Assembly (NCBI RefSeq): GCF_039536325.1
Contig: NZ_BAAAYO010000006.1
Coordinates: 620,001 to 684,000 of the forward strand
Direction: 5' to 3'
DNA length: 64,000 nucleotides
From: Paenibacillus_AB hodogayensis
GTDB lineage: Bacteria; Bacillota; Bacilli; Paenibacillales; NBRC-103111
Shown: piece after piece, positions 44,055 through 51,731 of the stretch
Numbering within the stretch: the first letter of the stretch is position 1
How the letters are laid out: each line of letters starts with the position of its first letter
Translations under genes and position numbers: made by a program
Notes under the pieces: model-generated
Told to the model about the DNA's origin: nothing
The model's database searches: none
Seen by the model: the letters and a program-made list of their open reading frames with translations, nothing else

Positions 44055-44762
44055 TCACCTCCCTTTTCCCGTTTCCGACTCGTACAACAGCGTCACTTGG
44101 CTGCGATTAAGCTTCCATTGCCGATTGAGCTGCTCGTATACCCGCTGCTTGGCTGCCTGCTGCGCTTCCGTCAGCTTGCCGTCGTCCTGCTTGACCGTCG
44201 AACCGATGCGGATGTCGATGTTCACCGGCTCCACGGCCGCGATCGGCTTGCGCGACGGCGACTGGCGCGTCTGCTCTTCCCCGGACGACGCCTCTCTATG
44301 ATCAAGGATCACCTGCATGTGCTTCATGCGGGGCGTTCCGTTATTGTCGTATTCCATTTGCAGCTTGACTTGCTTGACGCGAACCTCCGCATCGTCGCCG
44401 ATGCTCTGCTGCAGCTCGGCGGCCAGTTGGCTCTCCGTCAGCTTCTGCGCTTCGCTGCGGTCGGTTTGCCGCCAGCGGTCGGCATCCTGCATGATCGCCG
44501 TCAGCGACCGCATCGAGCCGAACGTCTTTTCCCCGTTCTTGTCTTCGCCCAGCTGTTCGACCGAGGCGAGCATTTTGCCCGTATCCCACTTTTGCTGGAA
44601 TAGGGACAGCAGCGGCGATAGCAGCGTGAGTAAGATGAACAGCCCGAGTACCGTTCTGACATAGCGTTGAAAGGCATTGTTCGGCAGCAGCAACTCGACG
44701 AAGGCGGCCAGCATAACGACTACGATAATGTCCTTCAGCCAGCCGTTCAACCATTCCATCAT
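44055..44762 (-). CDS. spoIIIAF: SpoIIIAF, membrane component of the channel
   Basis: 235 residues: two N-terminal membrane spans (IIVVVMLAAFVELLLP and TVLGLFILLTLLSPLLSLF) and a soluble C-terminal domain that includes SQVTLLYESETG at the end. AAGGGG precedes the ATG. Located between AE and AG as in other endospore formers. Length is slightly above Bacillus AF. Confidence 0.9.
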   Translation of the reverse strand: MMEWLNGWLKDIIVVVMLAAFVELLLPNNAFQRYVRTVLGLFILLTLLSPLLSLFQQKWDTGKMLASVEQLGEDKNGEKTFGSMRSLTAIMQDADRWRQTDRSEAQKLTESQLAAELQQSIGDDAEVRVKQVKLQMEYDNNGTPRMKHMQVILDHREASSGEEQTRQSPSRKPIAAVEPVNIDIRIGSTVKQDDGKLTEAQQAAKQRVYEQLNRQWKLNRSQVTLLYESETGKGR

Positions 44763-44800
44763 CGGTACCGCCCCTTTTCGCCAAAGTTAGTCGCCCCTCG

Positions 44801-45982
44801 TCACCTCATCATGACCGATACGTTGCCGACCGTAATAATGATCGTGACCGCCAGGAAGAACATGAAGCCGACGACGGCCAGCGAAGCGAATACGTAGATC
44901 AGGCTTTTGCCGATCGTCTGCAGACACTGGATGATCGGGTTCGAGCCGAGCGGCTGCATGACGGCGGCGGACACGTTGTAGATGAGCGCCAGCGCCATAA
45001 TCTTCATCGCCGGGAACGCGCACAGGAAGACCAGGATGATGACTCCGGACAGGCCGACCGCGTTTTTGACAAGCAGCGAAGCGCCGATGACGGTTTCGGA
45101 GGCGTCCGAGAACAGCCGACCGACGACCGGAATGAAGTTGCCGGTCACGTATTTAGCCGTGCGGATCGTCACCCCGTCGGCCACGGCGCCGGTTCCGCCC
45201 TGCACCGAGATGACCCCGAGGAAGACGGTAACCATGATGCCTAGAGCGGCTACGCTGACTCGCCTGAGCAGGTTGGCCAGCTGCGTCACCTTGTATTTGT
45301 CGCTGATCGAGCTGACGATGTGCAGCACGGCGGAGAAGAAGAGCAGCGGGAACACCACCGTGTAAATAAGCGTGCCGACCGCATGGATCATAAATACGAT
45401 GAGCGGATGCAGTACGGCCACCGAGGCCACGTTGCCCATCGCTCCGAGCATCATCAGCATGAGCGGTATCATGGCGATCATGAACTGGATCATGCTCGAT
45501 ATCGCCGACTTGGCGTAGCCGATCGCTATGCTGAAGCTGTTGATGGCGATCAGCAGCAGCACCAAGTACGTGATCGCATAGGCGATTTTGCTGACATTGT
45601 TGCGTTCGAAGGCGCTTTGCAGCGATTCGAGTATCATGCTGAAGACGGTCAGGATGACGATGGACGAGAGCAGCTTGCCCCCGATCAGCACCTCGTGCAG
45701 AAAAAACTTGCCGATCCCTTCGAATATCCCCTTCAGCGAAAAGCCTTTGCCTCCCGGCACGACCAGCTCCATGAAGCTCGGAGTTTGACCCCCAGGGAAA
45801 TAGGAGCCGTATTCTTTCATCAGTTGCTTCCAATAGTTCTCCACCTCGTCTGTCGGCAGCCGCTCCGCCTGCTCGCGGATGATCGCATCCGCTGGCGACC
45901 CGGCGTGGGCGACCGTTCCGGCAAAAGCGATCCATACGAGGAACACGACGACTGCGGCGATGGACCACCTTTGCTGTTTCAA
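44801..45982 (-). CDS. spoIIIAE: SpoIIIAE, polytopic channel component
   Basis: 393 residues with a signal-like N-terminal span (AAVVVFLVWIAFAGTVAHA), an extracytoplasmic loop and about seven membrane spans with the family's conserved ISVQGGTGAVADGVTIRTAKYVTGNFIPVVG segment near 265. It is the likely membrane platform of the SpoIIIA complex. Located between AD and AF. Normal length. Confidence 0.93.
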   Translation of the reverse strand: MKQQRWSIAAVVVFLVWIAFAGTVAHAGSPADAIIREQAERLPTDEVENYWKQLMKEYGSYFPGGQTPSFMELVVPGGKGFSLKGIFEGIGKFFLHEVLIGGKLLSSIVILTVFSMILESLQSAFERNNVSKIAYAITYLVLLLIAINSFSIAIGYAKSAISSMIQFMIAMIPLMLMMLGAMGNVASVAVLHPLIVFMIHAVGTLIYTVVFPLLFFSAVLHIVSSISDKYKVTQLANLLRRVSVAALGIMVTVFLGVISVQGGTGAVADGVTIRTAKYVTGNFIPVVGRLFSDASETVIGASLLVKNAVGLSGVIILVFLCAFPAMKIMALALIYNVSAAVMQPLGSNPIIQCLQTIGKSLIYVFASLAVVGFMFFLAVTIIITVGNVSVMMR

Positions 45983-46087
45983 CCGGCTCCCTCCCGTCGT
46001 TGTCGCTTCCTGGCTGCGTCGCCCCCGCCCGAACGGCGACTGCGGCCGAATGGCGGCTGCGGCCGGAACCCCGTCCGCGGCGCCCGT

Positions 46088-46477
46088 TCAAGCGGGCAGC
46101 AGCTTGACTACCGTTTCGATGATGACGGTAATGATCGGAATCGCCATGACCATAATCAGCACTTTGCCGGCCAGCTCGATCTTCGAGGCGATCGATTCGA
46201 GCCCCGAGTCGCGGACGATCTGCGCTCCGAACTCGGCAATGTAGGCGATGCCGATAATTTTCATAATCGTCTTCATGAACATAACGTTGATGCTCGTGAG
46301 CGCCGAAAGCTGCTCCAATATGTCGATGACTGCGGATATTTTGCCTAGCAGGAACAAGAAGATGTAGATACCCGTAATCGTTACGAGCAGGAACGCGAAC
46401 AGCGGTTTGTGCTCTTTCAGCACAAGCGTCAATACGGCGACGACAAATCCGATGCCGACGATCTGGATCATTTCCAT
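46088..46477 (-). CDS. spoIIIAD: SpoIIIAD, membrane component
   Basis: 129 residues, four membrane spans, beginning MIQIVGIGFVVAVLTLVLKEHKP and including SALTSINVMFMKTIMKIIGIAYIAEFGAQI. This is the SpoIIIAC/AD fold; AC next to it is a half-size relative. It lies 8 bases after AC. The gap to AE is about 105 bases. Confidence 0.92.
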   Translation of the reverse strand: MEMIQIVGIGFVVAVLTLVLKEHKPLFAFLLVTITGIYIFLFLLGKISAVIDILEQLSALTSINVMFMKTIMKIIGIAYIAEFGAQIVRDSGLESIASKIELAGKVLIMVMAIPIITVIIETVVKLLPA

Positions 46478-46485
46478 AGAACCAC

Positions 46486-46689
46486 CTACTGGAACAAAAA
46501 GATCGTCTTGATTTCCTTGAACAAGTCGTCCAGCAAGCTAACGACCATAAACAGGACGACGACGAAACCGATCACCGTCACCCAATGCGCCATATCCTCT
46601 TTGCCCATCTGTTTCAGTACGGTATGGATCATCGCGATGATGATGCCGATGCCGGCAATTTGAAAGATGGCGTTGACATCCACATTCAT
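46486..46689 (-). CDS. spoIIIAC: SpoIIIAC, small membrane component
   Basis: 67 residues from the ATG at 46689 (MNVDVNAIFQIAG), GGGGTG upstream. Two membrane spans and the conserved HTVLKQMGKEDMAHWVTVIGF centre identify SpoIIIAC. A palindromic element separates it from spoIIIAB by 122 bases, where other bacilli have little or no gap. Confidence 0.92.
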   Translation of the reverse strand: MNVDVNAIFQIAGIGIIIAMIHTVLKQMGKEDMAHWVTVIGFVVVLFMVVSLLDDLFKEIKTIFLFQ

Positions 46690-46708
46690 TTCCCGCACCC
46701 CTTCTGGG

Positions 46709-46810
46709 ACAAAGTCAGACCTCGAATCGTATTGTGGAACCGGCAGCGCTTCTTGCCCGGCAAGGGATCGTCCATTCCAGACATGCGTACCGTTTCAGGT
46801 CTGACTTTGT
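46709..46810. mobile_element. MITE-like palindromic element between spoIIIAB and spoIIIAC
   Basis: A 102-bp sequence bounded by perfect 14-bp inverted repeats, ACAAAGTCAGACCT at 46709-46722 and its complement at 46797-46810. A CTTGCC/GGCAAG palindrome lies at the centre (46752-46764), and the two arms are partly complementary throughout. It has no open frame. It begins one base past the spoIIIAB stop codon and ends 20 bases before the AC start. The right end resembles sequence at 1866-1884, where it abuts another stop codon. A miniature transposable element or a long hairpin that affects the operon mRNA are both possible; no target duplication was identified. Confidence 0.5.
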
Positions 46811-46811
46811 A

Positions 46812-47330
46812 CTAGTACATCAGAATGACGACGAAAGCCGCGGCCAGCACCCCCAGGCTTCTCCACATCTTCTCGTAGCGCCGGGCATCGTCCCAGGCAA
46901 CTTGCTCCTCGGCCTGTAGCAGGCTCACAGCCAGCCGCAGATGCTTAGTCTGGTCGTCCCGGTCGCTGATGCCCAAAGTAAAGCTCATCTGGCTTAAAAT
47001 TTCCCGTTCATTCGATGACAGGGCGGTATATTTCCAGCAAGTCTCCAGCGCATCGCGCCAGCTTTCCCCGGCAGTTTTGCCGGAACCGTTCATCATCGGC
47101 TCCGCCGCCGTCCGGAACAGCAGGGCCAACTTCGGCTCCAGCGTTTCGGCCAGTCGGAGCAGCGCTTCCGGCAGCGGCGTATAGCCGTACGTCATTTCCG
47201 TCTCGAGCCGCTGCAGCGCGTGAATCAATTGGCGGATCTGGCGCGGCCGTCGGGCGTACTGCGAAGCCTTGGCGAAACCGAACATCGTCCCCGCCAGCAG
47301 CACGATCATCGCCCCGAACAGCTTCAGCAT
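46812..47330 (-). CDS. spoIIIAB: SpoIIIAB, channel component
   Basis: 172 residues: an N-terminal membrane span (LFGAMIVLLAGTMFGFAKA), a helical cytosolic body (RQIRQLIHALQRLETEMTYGYTPLPEALLRLAE) and a C-terminal span (LGVLAAAFVVILMY). It resembles GspF-type components and may couple the AA ATPase to the membrane. It overlaps the spoIIIAA end by 7 bases. The C-terminus ends one base before the palindromic element, so the last residues could have been altered by it. Confidence 0.92.
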   Translation of the reverse strand: MLKLFGAMIVLLAGTMFGFAKASQYARRPRQIRQLIHALQRLETEMTYGYTPLPEALLRLAETLEPKLALLFRTAAEPMMNGSGKTAGESWRDALETCWKYTALSSNEREILSQMSFTLGISDRDDQTKHLRLAVSLLQAEEQVAWDDARRYEKMWRSLGVLAAAFVVILMY

Positions 47331-48328
47331 AACGTCCTCCCGGTTTCCCTCAGCGCCGCCCCGCCCAGCTCGGCCAGCTTGCGGCCGGCTTCGTCCCGTA
47401 CCGTATAGCGCGTGCCTTCGCGGGGAGTGCGAGACAATTCGACGATTCTGGCGAACATCCGGTCCGCGATCATGCGCCGCATGACCGGTCTGTCGCCGAT
47501 GTCGGCCGCATTCCGGCCGTGAGCGGTGGCGATGACGCGCACGCCGGCATGCAGCGCTTCCTGGAGAGCCGCCGCATCCGCCTCGCGGCCGATTTCGTCG
47601 ACGACCAGCACCTCGGGGGACATGGAGCGGATCATCATCATCATCCCTTCGGCTTTAGGGCATCCGTCGAGCACGTCGGTACGCGGGCCGAGGTCGAACG
47701 CCGGGACGCCTTTGACGCAAGCGGCAATCTCGGAGCGCTCGTCGATAATGCCGACCCTCAGCCCCGTTCTTGCTGGACCTCCCGAGCTCTCCGCTCCGGC
47801 GCTGATCATCCTCGCCAGATCGCGGATCAGCGTCGTCTTCCCTTGTCGGGGCGGCGAGACGATCAGCGTCTGGTGAACGTTGCGGGCCGCCTCGTCCCAT
47901 AGCGCCGGCAGCAGCGTCCGGCCGATGCCGGGAATCGCTCTCGCCACGCGGATATTGAAGCTGCCGACATCGCGGATATGCTTCACTTCCCCGCGCTCCA
48001 GTACCGTCTTGCCGGCCAGGCCGACGCGATGGCCACCAGCGACCGTAATATAGCCGCGGCGCAGCTCCTCCTCGAACGTATAAAGCGAATGGTTCGTCAG
48101 CAGGTCCAAGAGCTTCAGCCCGTCCTCTTTCGAGGGTCGATATCCATTGTCCGGCTCCGCCGACAACGTTCCGAGCGGAGTGACGAACCGCGAATCGCCG
48201 TCGATCACCAGCTCGAGCGGCCTTGCTTCGCGTATGCGGATTTCTTCGAGTCGATCGCGGGCCTCGTCCGGCAGCCTCTCTATCAATCCGCGTATCGTTG
48301 CCGGCAAAAAAGCTAGAATCGGTTGCAT
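47324..48328 (-). CDS. spoIIIAA: SpoIIIAA, AAA+ type ATPase of the channel
   Basis: 334 residues. Walker A SPPRQGKTTLIRD lies near 155 and Walker B EVLVVDEIGREADAAAL near 230; HGRNAADIGDRP follows. It is a secretion-ATPase-like cytosolic protein that powers or gates the SpoIIIA channel. It is first of the operon, with GGGAGG upstream and a sigma-E-like promoter before it. Confidence 0.94.
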   Translation of the reverse strand: MQPILAFLPATIRGLIERLPDEARDRLEEIRIREARPLELVIDGDSRFVTPLGTLSAEPDNGYRPSKEDGLKLLDLLTNHSLYTFEEELRRGYITVAGGHRVGLAGKTVLERGEVKHIRDVGSFNIRVARAIPGIGRTLLPALWDEAARNVHQTLIVSPPRQGKTTLIRDLARMISAGAESSGGPARTGLRVGIIDERSEIAACVKGVPAFDLGPRTDVLDGCPKAEGMMMMIRSMSPEVLVVDEIGREADAAALQEALHAGVRVIATAHGRNAADIGDRPVMRRMIADRMFARIVELSRTPREGTRYTVRDEAGRKLAELGGAALRETGRTLC

Positions 48329-48367
48329 GGCTGTTAGTCACCTCCCGGTTTGTCCGGGTCTACTCTC

Positions 48368-48397
48368 ATCTATATGCCCGGACAGGCGTATTATTCC
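48368..48397 (-). promoter_or_regulatory. Candidate sigma-E promoter of spoIIIA
   Basis: On the minus strand GAATAAT and CATATAGAT are separated by about 13 bases, resembling the sigma-E pattern (ATA-type -35, CATACANT -10). It lies about 40-70 bases before spoIIIAA and just after yqhV, as expected for this mother-cell operon. Confidence 0.45.
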
Positions 48398-48398
48398 G

Positions 48399-48665
48399 CT
48401 ATTTTTTCAAGATGCCTATGAAAATGCAGGCAACTCCCACACCGACCCATAGCATTTTTGTAAATGACAGCTTTTCCGCCAATCCTACCAAACCGATCGT
48501 CGTCGTCGTTAGGAGAATCAAAGGACCGACGATCGCCAGTCCGGAATTGACAAGCAGCGCCTTGTCCACCTGATTGAGCCTGAGCATCAGAAGCGCCGCG
48601 ATAATCTCCAGGCTGCCCGACATGAGCCGGAGGCTGGCCATCCCCAGCACGATTTTGTTAATCAT
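48399..48665 (-). CDS. yqhV: YqhV-like membrane protein
   Basis: 88 residues from the ATG at 48665 (MINKIVLGMASLRLMSG) with AAGAGG upstream; the longer open frame is not used. Three short membrane spans. Bacillus yqhV stands at the same place, directly before spoIIIAA. Its function is unknown and sporulation-linked expression is expected. The 3' end lies next to the sigma-E-like promoter of spoIIIAA. Confidence 0.8.
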   Translation of the reverse strand: MINKIVLGMASLRLMSGSLEIIAALLMLRLNQVDKALLVNSGLAIVGPLILLTTTTIGLVGLAEKLSFTKMLWVGVGVACIFIGILKK

Positions 48666-48840
48666 TCGCCTCTTCCCCTTCCAGGCGCCGGATAGCGGGG
48701 CTCCCCCTTTGTCCAAAACGCCTTTTTCCCATCTTATGCGGGCAAGGCCCTTTTTAGGCATAGGGGCACCACCGTCCGGGCGAATGCATATATTGCTCCC
48801 AGACATCATACAAATCCTTTACAGCGAGGAGACTTGTTTT

Positions 48841-49638
48841 ATGGACGTAACTTCACGGCTGGAGTGGCATCCGCTGCTGCTGGACCCGACCGGCTGCCGG
48901 TCCGCCAAGCCGCGGACGAACGGGCAGACGATGGTCATCGACAAAGGCCTCGGGCTCCATGCCATGGAAGATTTGCTGCAAACGTCGGCTCCTTATATCG
49001 ACCTGCTCAAAATCGGTTTCGGTACGGCCGCGCTTTATCCGACCGACTTGCTGAAACGCAAAATAGAGCTGGCCCGGCAGCACGATATCGCCATCATGCC
49101 GGGAGGCACTTTCCTGGAAGTCGCTGTTGCCCAGGAGACCGTAGGCGAATTTTTCGATATGGTGCGGCTGCTCGGCTTTACCGCCGTTGAAGTGTCCGAC
49201 GGAACGATCGAACTGGACCGGCATACGCGCAACGAGCTCATTCGCCGAGGCCGCGAGGCGGGGCTGCTTGTCTTTACGGAATACGGGAAAAAGCTGTGGG
49301 GATCGACGATCGATACGGAAATGCTGCTGGAGACGGTCCTTATCGACCTGCAGCATGGGGCGGCGCTCGTGACGATCGAAGCGCGGGAATCCGGGACGGG
49401 GGTCGGCATCTTCGACGAGAACGGCCAGTGCCGGGATGAGGAGCTGCGGCAGATCATGCAGCTGCTGCCCGATCCGGACCGTATTCTATGGGAAGCTCCA
49501 CAGAAGCAGCAGCAGATCTATTTATTGAAAGCGCTCGGCAGTTCCGTCAATCTGGGCAATATTGCGCCGCATGAGCTGTTTTCGCTGGAAACGCTGCGCA
49601 GGGGGCTTCGTTCGGATACGTTCGTCAAGCCTTTATAG
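48841..49638 (+). CDS. comA: Phosphosulfolactate synthase ComA
   Basis: 265 residues from the ATG at 48841 with GAGGAG upstream. The TIM-barrel family features are visible: GQTMVIDKGLGLHAMEDLL, YIDLLKIGFGTAALYP, MPGGTFLEVAV, VEVSDGTIELD and IVTIEARESGTGVGIFD-like ends. ComA adds sulfite to phosphoenolpyruvate to give (2R)-phospho-3-sulfolactate. In bacilli this serves spore sulfolactate, in archaea coenzyme M. The phosphatase ComB is next on the same strand. Confidence 0.9.
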   Translation: MDVTSRLEWHPLLLDPTGCRSAKPRTNGQTMVIDKGLGLHAMEDLLQTSAPYIDLLKIGFGTAALYPTDLLKRKIELARQHDIAIMPGGTFLEVAVAQETVGEFFDMVRLLGFTAVEVSDGTIELDRHTRNELIRRGREAGLLVFTEYGKKLWGSTIDTEMLLETVLIDLQHGAALVTIEARESGTGVGIFDENGQCRDEELRQIMQLLPDPDRILWEAPQKQQQIYLLKALGSSVNLGNIAPHELFSLETLRRGLRSDTFVKPL

Positions 49639-49882
49639 GCTGTAAACCCGCGAACCCGTCCTCCGAAGGGGTACACAATGGCACCAGTCCCCCCATTCAC
49701 GCGATCGGCTGCCCATTCTGGTCTATTACCGGATATTCGCACTCCAGCGCCATTGTGTACGCCCCCGAAGCCAGCGAACAGTATTGCGGCGAAGCCGAGC
49801 TAAGCGGCTGCGGCAGCAAGCGCCCTGACTTGGGTCGACGGCGATACGCATCATCACTTCCATATAAAGCGAGGGATCGGGC

Positions 49883-50593
49883 ATGCAGGTGGACGTCATC
49901 TCGACCGTAAACGAAGCGAGATCGGACGACTTTATTCAGAAGACGGTTATCGTCATCGATGTGCTGCGCGCGACGAGCACTATCGTTACGGCGCTGGCGA
50001 GCGGCTGCTCGGACATCGTACCCGTAGAGACGGTCAATCAGGCCAGACCCTACCAGGGAACGGACTGCCTGCTGGGCGGAGAACGTTTCTGCAAAAAAAT
50101 TACCGGGTTTCATCTCGGCAATTCGCCCGCCGAATATGCGGCGCCGGAGATCGCGGGCAAGCGGATCGTGCTGACGACGACGAACGGGACGCGAGCGGTG
50201 CATAAAGCGCAGCGCGCCGGACGGCTGCTGATCGGCTCCTTCCTGAACGCCGAAGCTTGCGCCCAGACGGCCTTCTCGCTTAACCGCGACATCGTCATTG
50301 TATGCGCCGGCACGCAGGATGAATTTTGCCTGGAGGACGGCTTATGCGCCGGGCTGCTGCTCCGGTACGTACGCCAGTATGACGAAGAGCGTACCCGGAC
50401 GAACGATACGGGTACGGCTATGCTGCTGGCCTACGAGACGGCTCGCGAACGGCTGTCCGAAACACTTCTGGCTTGCGCCAGCGGACAGCGTCTGACCCGG
50501 CTGGGCCACCGGGAGGACGTCTTGTTCTGCTCGCAGACGAATCACTTCGATCTCGTTCCGGTATGGAAGGAGCAGGCGCTCGTCCGGTTCTAA
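49883..50593 (+). CDS. comB: 2-phosphosulfolactate phosphatase ComB
   Basis: 236 residues. Family signatures include VIVIDVLRATSTIVTALASG near 22-42, GFHLGNSPAEYA, IVLTTTNGTRAV near 95 and GTQDEFCLEDGLCAG. It removes phosphate from phosphosulfolactate to give 3-sulfolactate, a known major acid of Bacillus spores. It lies 244 bases after comA on the same strand; GAGGGATC precedes the ATG. The pair next to spoIIIA suggests a sporulation role, but no sigma-G or sigma-E promoter was identified. Confidence 0.9.
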   Translation: MQVDVISTVNEARSDDFIQKTVIVIDVLRATSTIVTALASGCSDIVPVETVNQARPYQGTDCLLGGERFCKKITGFHLGNSPAEYAAPEIAGKRIVLTTTNGTRAVHKAQRAGRLLIGSFLNAEACAQTAFSLNRDIVIVCAGTQDEFCLEDGLCAGLLLRYVRQYDEERTRTNDTGTAMLLAYETARERLSETLLACASGQRLTRLGHREDVLFCSQTNHFDLVPVWKEQALVRF

Positions 50594-50704
50594 TCCGTTT
50601 GCCGGCACACATACACATAGTAAAAAGTCATGCCTGGGCCCGGTGTATGGTGTGGGGTAGTCCGCAAGCCGGCACGGTCCGGGCTGTACCCGCAGATTTT
50701 CGTA

Positions 50705-50762
50705 CCGCAGGAAAAAGATTGTACGGGCGAGTCAAGCTTCCGGCTCGTCGTGCGGTTTTTTT
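50705..50762 (+). terminator. Terminator between comB and the DUF441 gene
   Basis: A CCGCA/TGCGG outer pairing and a GGCGAG/CTCGTC inner stem are followed by seven T on the plus strand. It lies about 110-170 bases past the comB stop and just before the next ribosome binding site. Confidence 0.55.
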
Positions 50763-50800
50763 CCTTCTTTACCAATTCGCGTCGGACAAGGGGTTATCGT

Positions 50801-51265
50801 ATGAATGGCGAACTGCTGCTTCTGTTGTTGATTATCGTAGGCATGATCGGCCGGTCGCCGATCATCACGACGGCCGCTTGTATTTTGCTGGTGGTCAAGC
50901 TGATCCATCTGGAACGCTATTTGCCGACGATCGAACGCAGAGGTCTGGAACTGGGCCTTTTGTTTTTGACGATGGGCGTTCTGGTTCCATTCGCCAGCGA
51001 GCGCATCTCCACGAAGGATATTGCTGCCGTCTTCACCTCTTGGCCGGGCATTATCGCGCTTATCGGCGGAGCGATCGCCACGTACATGAACGGCAAAGGA
51101 CTCGATTTGCTGAAAATCGACCCGCAGCTGATCGTCGGTCTTGTCATCGGCTCCATCTTCGGCATCATCTTCATGCGGGGCATCCCCGTCGGTCCGCTTA
51201 TGGCCGCGGGCATTACCGCCCTGCTGCTGAAAATCGCCACTTTCCTGTTCGGAAAAATTCATTAG
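50801..51265 (+). CDS. DUF441 family membrane protein
   Basis: 154 residues from the ATG at 50801 with AAGGGG upstream. Four membrane spans in the DUF441 (YeaL/YtwI) pattern: GMIGRSPIITTAACILLVVKL, GLLFLTMGVLVPFASERIS, GIIALIGGAIATYMNGKGL, and QLIVGLVIGSIFGIIFMRGIPVGPLMAAGI. Function unknown. It follows comB behind a terminator and is not clearly linked to its neighbours. Confidence 0.85.
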   Translation: MNGELLLLLLIIVGMIGRSPIITTAACILLVVKLIHLERYLPTIERRGLELGLLFLTMGVLVPFASERISTKDIAAVFTSWPGIIALIGGAIATYMNGKGLDLLKIDPQLIVGLVIGSIFGIIFMRGIPVGPLMAAGITALLLKIATFLFGKIH

Positions 51266-51505
51266 CGGTTTAGCGCGTAACACGGAGTCGTTCATTAAAC
51301 GGTGTAACAGGAAGCCGTCCTCATCCGTCAAACGAATGCGGCGAAACTTGCGGGAGGAGTCTCGTAATGTCGCTTGTGAGAGAAATGGCGCGTAACACAT
51401 GCGGTCTGTGGTCGGCCGACTGCCGTCATGCAGCGAAACACCGCGCGCCGGGAGCTGCGCACGGTGCGAAAGAGACACAGCCTCCCTTCTAAACTGCGCT
51501 CTTAT

Positions 51506-51583
51506 CGACGAATGCTTCTTGCCTAAACAGCGCAGCTTGCCGACGAATGCTACTTGCCTAAACAGCGCAGCTTGTCGACGAAT
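51506..51583. repeat. 35-bp tandem repeat, two full copies plus a partial
   Basis: Units at 51506-51540 and 51541-51575 differ at two positions, and a third begins at 51576 with CGACGAAT. A weaker earlier unit is visible at 51489-51505. The unit core is CTTGCCTAAACAGCGCAG. Confidence 0.85.
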
Positions 51584-51682
51584 ATCGCAACCTATCGTTT
51601 AAGCGGCGTTACCTTCGCTATCAAGCGCGTCAGTCGATCGTCTAAAGCCGCCAAATCGTCGCGAATTCTCGTTGAATCCGCA

Positions 51683-51713
51683 AGACTCTTGTGGTAGTGT
51701 ATCAGAAGAGTCT
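51683..51713 (+). promoter_or_regulatory. Inverted repeat just before the aspartate kinase gene
   Basis: AGACTCTT and its complement flank 15 bases that include a TAGTGT -10-like sequence. It ends 6 bases before the GGAGGAG ribosome binding site. It could be an operator or a leader hairpin. Confidence 0.45.
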
Positions 51714-51731
51714 GTATAGGAGGAGACACCA

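Larger units (their letters stand above)
51266..51731. other. Gene-free region before aspartate kinase
   Basis: 466 bases with no credible gene. It contains a 35-bp tandem repeat (51506-51583) and an inverted repeat before the kinase. A GCGCGTAACAC sequence near 51270 and again near 51390 repeats as well. No lysine riboswitch or T-box pattern was recognised. Confidence 0.5.

Noticed and set aside
51266..51731. Lysine riboswitch or T-box leader before aspartate kinase
   Set aside because: Looked for the conserved purine-rich loop and T-box core and saw neither; the region is repeat-derived.
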